From CALAED01 sp937891035 (GTDB lineage Bacteria; Actinomycetota; Actinomycetes; Streptosporangiales; Streptosporangiaceae), in the NCBI GenBank assembly GCA_035642125.1, contig DASQSZ010000261.1, forward strand, positions 1 through 11,746: a stretch of DNA of 11,746 nt, given 5' to 3'. The notes below the pieces were generated by a model, which searched no databases, was not told the origin of the DNA, and saw only the letters and a program-made list of their open reading frames with translations. The position numbers and the translations under genes are program-made. This document shows positions 7,339-11,746 of this stretch, piece after piece; the stretch's first letter is position 1; each line of letters opens with the position of its first letter.

Positions 7339-7366
7339 TGACGTACTTCAAGTACGTCACGTACTT
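7339..7366 (-). promoter_or_regulatory. Three-half-site operator of the toxin-antitoxin operon
   Basis: Three 8-bp half-sites alternate in direction, each separated by one base: ACGTACTT (7341-7348), AAGTACGT (7350-7357) and ACGTACTT (7359-7366). They form two overlapping palindromes: 10-bp arms TGACGTACTT and AAGTACGTCA around C7349, and 8-bp arms around C7358. The site starts 44 bp upstream of the antitoxin ATG, where autorepression by a dimeric Phd-type protein would act. CATGAT on the minus strand (7335-7340) overlaps its edge and may be the -10 box; no good -35 was found. Confidence 0.75.
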
Positions 7367-7394
7367 AGGAGGCTACCCGGAGCCGGAGAGATCT

Positions 7395-7413
7395 CGTTGC
7401 ACTGGATGCAACG
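7395..7413. terminator. Hairpin downstream of nrdJ
   Basis: CGTTGCA (7395-7401) pairs perfectly with TGCAACG (7407-7413) around CTGGA. It lies about 90 nt past the nrdJ stop and about 30 nt upstream of the toxin-antitoxin operator, next to a 10-bp palindrome TGTCCGGACA (7419-7428). It may terminate nrdJ transcription before the toxin-antitoxin operon. No U-tract follows on the minus strand, so the role is uncertain. Confidence 0.4.
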
Positions 7414-7504
7414 CGACCTGTCCGGACACCGGAGCGATGAACCGCCTTTTCGTCAGATCACCTGCCTGACCGCGCTTTTATTCCGCAGCGAAGCTCAGAA
7501 TCAG

Positions 7505-10500
7505 TCAGCTGCAGCCGCTGGTGGAGCCGCAGCCCTCACAGACGTAGCAGCTGCCGGCAGGGCGCATCTTGGTGCCGCAGGTGAGGCAGAGCGGCGCGTC
7601 GGCGGTACGGCCCTGGTGGCTTTCGATCACCTCGGTGCTGGATCCGGCCGGCGGCGTCTCGGCGGCCGGCTTGGGCCGGTCGGCCGGCTTCTCGATGGCG
7701 GCGGACTGGGCGAGCGTCTCCCGATCGACCTCCTCGTCGGCGTGCAGGGTGGCCGGATCCTCTCCCGCCGCCTGCAGGGCGCGCTCTTCGGCGGTGAAGA
7801 TGCCGAGTTCGGCGCGCTGCTCGAACGAGAGGTGATCGAGGGCCAGCCGGCGGAAGATGTAGTCCATCACCGACGTCGCCATCCGGATGTCCGGGTCGTC
7901 CGTCATGCCCGCCGGCTCGAACCGCATGTTGGTGAACTTCTCCACCCACGTTTCGAGCGGCACACCGTACTGGAGGCTGATGGAGATCGCCATGGAGAAG
8001 GCGTCCATCACGCCGGCCAGCGTCGAGCCTTGCTTGCCGAGTTTGAGGAAGACCTCGCCGACGCCGTCGTCGGGGTAAGAGGAGGCGGTCATGTAGCCCT
8101 CGGCGCCCGCCACCGAGAACCGGGTGACCGTCGCGGGGCGCTGCTTGGGCAGCCGCCGGCGCACCGGACGCACTTCGGCCGGGGCCGCGGCGGCCTCGGG
8201 CTTGTTGTCCTCGTCGGCGTCCTTCTTCTTGGCCGCCGACAGCGGCTGGCCGACCTTGCAGTTGTCGCGGTAGACGGCGAGCGCTTTGAGGCCCAGCCGC
8301 CAGCCCTCGAAGTAGACCTTCTCGATGTCCTCGACGGTGGCCGACTCCGGGACGTTGACGGTCTTGCTGATGGACCCGGACAGGAACGGCTGGACCGCGG
8401 CCATCATGCGGACGTGGCCCATTGGGCTGATGGACCGCTCGCCCATCGCGCAATCGAAGACCTCGTAATGCTCGGGGCGCAGCCCCGGCGCGTCCACCAC
8501 GTGCCCGTGGTCGGCGATGTACTCGACGATCGCCTCGATCCGCTCCTGCTGGTAGCCGAGCTTCTTGAGGGCCGCAGGCACGGTGTTGTTGACGATTTGC
8601 ATCGACCCGCCGCCGACCAGCTTCTTGAACTTCACCAGCGCCAGATCCGGCTCGATGCCCGTGGTGTCGCAGTCCATCATGAGCCCAATAGTGCCCGTAG
8701 GCGCGAGTAGCGAGGCTTGTCCGTTTCTGTACCCATTTCGGTCGCCGAGCTTCAGGCACTGCTGCCATTCCTTGGTGGCGGCGGCGTGGATGTCGGTGTC
8801 CATCGTCTCGATAGTGCGGATCTCATCGTTGGCATGCGCGTGCTTGCGCATGACCCGCTTGTGGCCGGAGGCGTTGCGGGCGTACCCCTCGTACGGACCG
8901 ACCGCGGCGGCCAACTCGGCCGAGCGCCGGTAGGCCGCCCCAGTCATCAGGGACGTGATCGCCGCCGCGATCGCCCGGCCGCCGTCGGAGTCGTAGGCAT
9001 GGCCGGTCGCCATGAGCAGGGCGCCCAGGTTGGCGTATCCGATGCCCAGCTGGCGGTAGGCCCGGGTGTTTTCCGCGATCTTGTCCGTGGGGAAGTCCGC
9101 GAAGGTGATGGAAATGTCCATCGCGGTGATGATGAGCTCGGTCAGCTTGACGAACCGCTCGATGTCGAAGCCGCCGTCCTCGCGCAGGAACTTCATCAGG
9201 TTGATGGACGCCAAATTGCACGAGGAGTTGTCAAGAGACAAATACTCCGAGCACGGATTACTTGCGGTGATACGCCCCGATTCGGGGTTGGTGTGCCAAT
9301 CGTTAATGGTGTCGTCGTACTGAATCCCAGGGTCGGCACACGCCCACGCCGCCTGCGCCATCTGCCGGAACAGGTCCTTGGCCTTAATGGTCTCGATGAC
9401 CTCACCGGTCCGGCGGGCGCGCAGCTGGAACTCGCCGTCGGCCTCGACCGCGCGCATGAACTCGTCGGAGACGCGGACCGAGTTGTTGGCGTTTTGGTAT
9501 TGGACGCTGACGATGTCCTTGCCGCCGAGGTCCATGTCGAAGCCGGCGTCGCGCAGCGCGCGGATCTTGTCCTCCTCGCGCGCCTTGGTCTCGATGAACT
9601 CCGCGATGTCGGGGTGGTCGACGTCGAGGACCACCATCTTGGCGGCCCTGCGGGTGGCGCCACCCGACTTGATCGTGCCCGCCGAGGCGTCGGCACCGCG
9701 CATGAACGACACGGGCCCGCTTGCCGTGCCGCCCGAGGAGAGAAGCTCTTTGCTGGATCGAATCCGGGACAGGTTAACGCCGGACCCGGACCCCCCCTTG
9801 AAGATGATTCCCTCCTCCTTATACCACTCCAAAATGGACTCCATCGTGTCATCCACCGACAAGATGAAGCAGTTGTGGACTCGGAGGTTTCCCGCGAGGA
9901 ATTCCCCGCTCTCAGTCTGAATGTCGTAGACATCCATCGGGCCGAGATTTTCAATCCGCGCTATCTCTAGCCGTTTGGTGGCGCGTGCCAGCTGCCCGCT
10001 TTGTTCGAAACTCCTGTGCAGCTCGTCGGCCTTGAGCGGATCGATGAAGCCGATCTCGTCCGCGAAGATGCGCCGATCGCCCGCCGCCTGGATGCGGAGG
10101 GTCCAGCAGCCGTGCCGACTAGAACGGGCGTCATTCTTGAAGCCCACCCGCGCGTAGATACCGAAGCGAAGCAGCAGCGCCTGCAGGCCACGGATCAGCC
10201 GCTCCGAGATCATGTCGATCTCGACCACCGTCGACCGGTCTCGCGCCGACACACGTCCCTCGGCCTCGAAAACGCTCCGGAGATAGGCGGCGACGATCGG
10301 AAGTGGCGCGGTGTAGAGCCGGCCGGGCACCTCCATGTCCACACCGCGTGCCGAAAGCCCCCACTTGGCGACAAAGTCGTCGAGAGCGACTCCATCAAGG
10401 TGCGTACGGCCAGCGGACTGCAGCCGGCCGGCCAGCCCGGCCTCCGCCATCTCCCGCGAGGTGATTTCGGCTTCGCCGAACGAATCGCGCCGATGCCACT

Positions 10501-11266
10501 CCAGCTTGTCGCCGACCCGTAGCTCGCCGGCGGGCACGAACCGCCCACTCGCCGCGTCGCTCGAACGCCAGACGAGATGGTCGGCGGTGACGTCGAGCGT
10601 GTACCCGGCCTCGGTGTGGATCCGCAGCACGTCTTTGATGCCGTTGGCCTTGGTGGCGAGGATGCGGGTCACGCCATATGCGTCATAGACCTTGGTGCCC
10701 ACCGCGTCGTCATCGACCAGCTTGCCGATCGGGATCAGTCCCGCCGGGGTGCTGACCAGCGAGTCGTACGGGAGACACGCGGAGACCTGCTGCGGAGAGC
10801 TGGTGCCGACGTTGAACCAGACGGGGGAGTTGAAGGCGAAGATCTGGTGAATGAGGGCGTACTTGAGCTCGTGCTCGAAGATCTCGGCGTCCTCGTCGGT
10901 GGCGAAGTAGCCCTCCTCGCGGCCCGTGGCGAGGTAGACCTGCACCACCCGGTCGACGAGCTGGCGCAGACTCCACTCGCGCTGTGGGGTGCCGACCGCG
11001 CCGCGGAAGTACTTGGACGTGACGATGTTGGTCGCGTTGGCGGACCAAGAATCGGGGAACTCGACGCCGCGCTGCTCGAAGTTGACCGACCCGTCGCGCC
11101 AGTTCGTCATGACGACGTCGCGGCGCTCCCAGGTCACCTCGTCATAGGGGTGGACGCCCGGCGTGGTGAAGATGCGCCGCATCTTCAGGCCCCTGCGGCC
11201 GCTCGCCGCGCCGCGCCGCGTGCCCTTGCCGCGTCCGGCCGCCGAGTTGCTGACCGTCTCCGTCAT
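7505..11266 (-). CDS. nrdJ: Vitamin B12-dependent (class II) ribonucleotide reductase, intein-containing precursor
   Basis: Cytosolic enzyme reducing ribonucleotides to deoxyribonucleotides with an adenosylcobalamin-derived thiyl radical. The 1253-residue precursor contains a 302-residue intein (164-465); removing it rejoins QVSA with CFILSVDDTME, leaving 951 residues, a normal actinomycete NrdJ length. Redox Cys466 and Cys683 (NSSCNLASINL) flank the radical Cys672 in NPCSE, with Glu674. GGSGSGVNLSRIRSSKE is at 491-507 and LLAPTGTIG is at 853-861. A Lys/Glu/Ala linker (about 1010-1040) precedes a C-terminal domain, and the tail (1227-1253) has six cysteines (CLTC, CYVCEGC, GCS) resembling the regenerating and zinc-binding end of the family. 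AGGAGG at 11275-11280, 8 nt before the ATG, supports the start at 11266. nrdR lies 93 bp upstream on the same strand, probably in one operon and repressing it. Patches of AT-ending codons occur at conserved motifs. Confidence 0.96.
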   Translation of the reverse strand: MTETVSNSAAGRGKGTRRGAASGRRGLKMRRIFTTPGVHPYDEVTWERRDVVMTNWRDGSVNFEQRGVEFPDSWSANATNIVTSKYFRGAVGTPQREWSLRQLVDRVVQVYLATGREEGYFATDEDAEIFEHELKYALIHQIFAFNSPVWFNVGTSSPQQVSACLPYDSLVSTPAGLIPIGKLVDDDAVGTKVYDAYGVTRILATKANGIKDVLRIHTEAGYTLDVTADHLVWRSSDAASGRFVPAGELRVGDKLEWHRRDSFGEAEITSREMAEAGLAGRLQSAGRTHLDGVALDDFVAKWGLSARGVDMEVPGRLYTAPLPIVAAYLRSVFEAEGRVSARDRSTVVEIDMISERLIRGLQALLLRFGIYARVGFKNDARSSRHGCWTLRIQAAGDRRIFADEIGFIDPLKADELHRSFEQSGQLARATKRLEIARIENLGPMDVYDIQTESGEFLAGNLRVHNCFILSVDDTMESILEWYKEEGIIFKGGSGSGVNLSRIRSSKELLSSGGTASGPVSFMRGADASAGTIKSGGATRRAAKMVVLDVDHPDIAEFIETKAREEDKIRALRDAGFDMDLGGKDIVSVQYQNANNSVRVSDEFMRAVEADGEFQLRARRTGEVIETIKAKDLFRQMAQAAWACADPGIQYDDTINDWHTNPESGRITASNPCSEYLSLDNSSCNLASINLMKFLREDGGFDIERFVKLTELIITAMDISITFADFPTDKIAENTRAYRQLGIGYANLGALLMATGHAYDSDGGRAIAAAITSLMTGAAYRRSAELAAAVGPYEGYARNASGHKRVMRKHAHANDEIRTIETMDTDIHAAATKEWQQCLKLGDRNGYRNGQASLLAPTGTIGLMMDCDTTGIEPDLALVKFKKLVGGGSMQIVNNTVPAALKKLGYQQERIEAIVEYIADHGHVVDAPGLRPEHYEVFDCAMGERSISPMGHVRMMAAVQPFLSGSISKTVNVPESATVEDIEKVYFEGWRLGLKALAVYRDNCKVGQPLSAAKKKDADEDNKPEAAAAPAEVRPVRRRLPKQRPATVTRFSVAGAEGYMTASSYPDDGVGEVFLKLGKQGSTLAGVMDAFSMAISISLQYGVPLETWVEKFTNMRFEPAGMTDDPDIRMATSVMDYIFRRLALDHLSFEQRAELGIFTAEERALQAAGEDPATLHADEEVDRETLAQSAAIEKPADRPKPAAETPPAGSSTEVIESHQGRTADAPLCLTCGTKMRPAGSCYVCEGCGSTSGCS
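9872..10777 (-). mobile_element. Intein in NrdJ with degenerate LAGLIDADG endonuclease
   Basis: A 302-residue in-frame insertion with canonical splicing blocks. Block A begins CLPYDSLVSTPAG, with Cys1 at residue 164 of the precursor. Block B contains TADH (227-230). Block F is MDVYDIQTESGEFLAGN (444-460), and block G ends His464-Asn465, followed by Cys466 as the +1 nucleophile. All residues needed for self-splicing are present. Between them lies a shortened DOD homing endonuclease. The first motif reads AEAGLAGRLQSAG (274-286), with Ala285 where the catalytic Asp is expected. The second reads AYLRSVFEAEGRVS (327-340), with Glu336 in the acid position. Only about 51 residues separate the two acid positions, where roughly 80-130 is usual. 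Splicing is therefore predicted to work, whereas homing is probably lost. The +1 cysteine is a redox cysteine of the host enzyme, so unspliced precursor should be inactive. Confidence 0.93.
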
Positions 11267-11274
11267 GACCTCCC

Positions 11275-11280
11275 CCTCCT
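11275..11280 (-). promoter_or_regulatory. Strong ribosome-binding site of nrdJ
   Basis: AGGAGG on the minus strand lies 8 nt before the ATG at 11266 and decides that start. A second GGAGG (11269-11273) is too close to the start codon to be the main site. Confidence 0.75.
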
Positions 11281-11359
11281 GGGGCCCGCGTAAGTAGGCC
11301 CGTTAACCATGGATTACCCGCTCCGGCCCGCGGGCCCGAGCATCTGGTCCGCCGCGCCG

Positions 11360-11746
11360 TCAGCCCTCGGGCTGGCCCTGGGACCGCAGCGATTGGATCT
11401 CTTTTTCGAAGTCCTCAAGCGACTCGAAGCCCCGGTAGACCGAGGCGAATCGCAAGTAGGCGACCTCGTCGAGCTCGCGCAGCGGGCCCAAGATCGCCAG
11501 ACCGATCTCGTGTGAGGGCACCTCTGCGTTGCCCGTCGCCCGGATCGTCTCCTCGACCCGCTGGCCGAGCTGGGCCAGCGCGTCCTCGTCAACGGGCCGG
11601 CCCTGGCAGGCCCTGCGAACCCCGGCGATGATCTTTTCCCGGGAGAACGGCTCGGTGACGCCGCAGCGCTTGGCCACCATCTGAAGCACGCTCTCTTGGG
11701 TGGTGAACCTGCGACCGCACTGCGGGCAGGAGCGGCGACGCCGGAT
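11360..11746 (-). CDS. nrdR: Transcriptional repressor NrdR, 5' end outside the window
   Basis: Regulator of ribonucleotide reductase genes that senses ATP/dATP through an ATP-cone domain and binds NrdR-box repeats. The frame is open to the right edge, so the N-terminus is missing; the visible 128 residues begin IRRRRSCPQCGRRFTT, the second CxxC pair of the N-terminal zinc ribbon. The ATP-cone follows: VAKRCGVTEPFSREKIIAGV, then RRACQGRPVDEDALAQL and ELDEVAYLRFASVYRGF, all family hallmarks. The C-terminal tail is short, ending GQPEG. The GTG near 11689 is an internal codon, not the start. It lies 93 bp upstream of nrdJ in the same direction, the usual actinomycete nrdR-nrdJ arrangement. No NrdR box is visible between them, so the regulated promoter is expected upstream of nrdR, outside the window. 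The gap holds a perfect palindrome GGCCCGCGGGCC (11325-11336). Confidence 0.95.
   Translation of the reverse strand: MRRRRSCPQCGRRFTTQESVLQMVAKRCGVTEPFSREKIIAGVRRACQGRPVDEDALAQLGQRVEETIRATGNAEVPSHEIGLAILGPLRELDEVAYLRFASVYRGFESLEDFEKEIQSLRSQGQPEG

Noticed and set aside
7295..7360. Upstream start of the antitoxin at 7360 (adds MTYLKYVMMRG...)
   Set aside because: It would place the coding sequence through the operator palindromes. The ATG at 7294 has a strong GGAGG 7 nt upstream and gives the normal Phd-type N-terminus.
6983..8710. 575-residue plus-strand frame covering the antitoxin region and the 3' part of nrdJ
   Set aside because: It is antisense to two well-supported genes and runs through their intergenic hairpin; the composition is low-complexity.
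1..11746. tRNA or rRNA genes, CRISPR arrays, insertion sequences, cobalamin riboswitch
   Set aside because: I looked for spaced identical repeats, transposase motifs, tRNA-like cloverleaf ends and a B12-box-like element near nrdJ and saw none. A riboswitch or NrdR box for nrdJ, if present, would lie upstream of nrdR beyond the window.

Overview
The window is very GC-rich, with almost every codon ending in G or C and gene ends marked by GC hairpins without U-tracts. Together with a class II (B12-dependent) ribonucleotide reductase next to nrdR, a Phd-type toxin-antitoxin pair and an Ada-AlkA fusion protein, this points to a high-GC actinomycete, probably a Streptomyces- or Streptosporangiales-like chromosome. 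I cannot name the species.

Left part (1-4730), mostly housekeeping. The disordered, basic 3' end of an unidentified gene enters from the left edge and stops at 481, followed by a 10-bp-stem hairpin. Then come a plus-strand 6-phosphogluconate dehydrogenase (gnd, NADPH and ribulose-5-phosphate supply), a convergent isocitrate lyase/PEP mutase superfamily enzyme on the minus strand, and a divergent plus-strand Ada-AlkA fusion for alkylation damage. A palindrome-dense strip of about 90 bp separates the two convergent genes.

Middle part (4731-7504), accessory. A 14-TM DHA2-type MFS exporter lies on the minus strand. Upstream of it, on the same strand, is a two-gene toxin-antitoxin operon. The antitoxin reads as a Phd/YefM-like N-terminal part joined to a HicB-like C-terminal part. 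The toxin has the layout of a HicA-type dsRBD-fold mRNA interferase with an extra C-terminal extension. The two genes overlap by GTGA, and three alternating 8-bp half-sites lie just upstream. I consider this hybrid HicAB/Phd module the least described system in the window.

Right part (7505-11746), deoxyribonucleotide synthesis on the minus strand. nrdR (its 5' end lies beyond the window) precedes nrdJ. nrdJ is interrupted by a 302-residue intein inserted immediately before a redox-active cysteine. The splicing residues are intact, but the LAGLIDADG homing endonuclease looks decayed. Three AT-leaning codon islands within nrdJ lie at this insertion site and at two other conserved active-site motifs of a kind where inteins are known to insert in ribonucleotide reductases.

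Functionally, gnd (NADPH), nrdR/nrdJ (dNTP supply) and ada-alkA (DNA repair) share a loose theme of DNA synthesis and maintenance. Apart from nrdR-nrdJ and the antitoxin-toxin pair, I see no evidence that they form operons.
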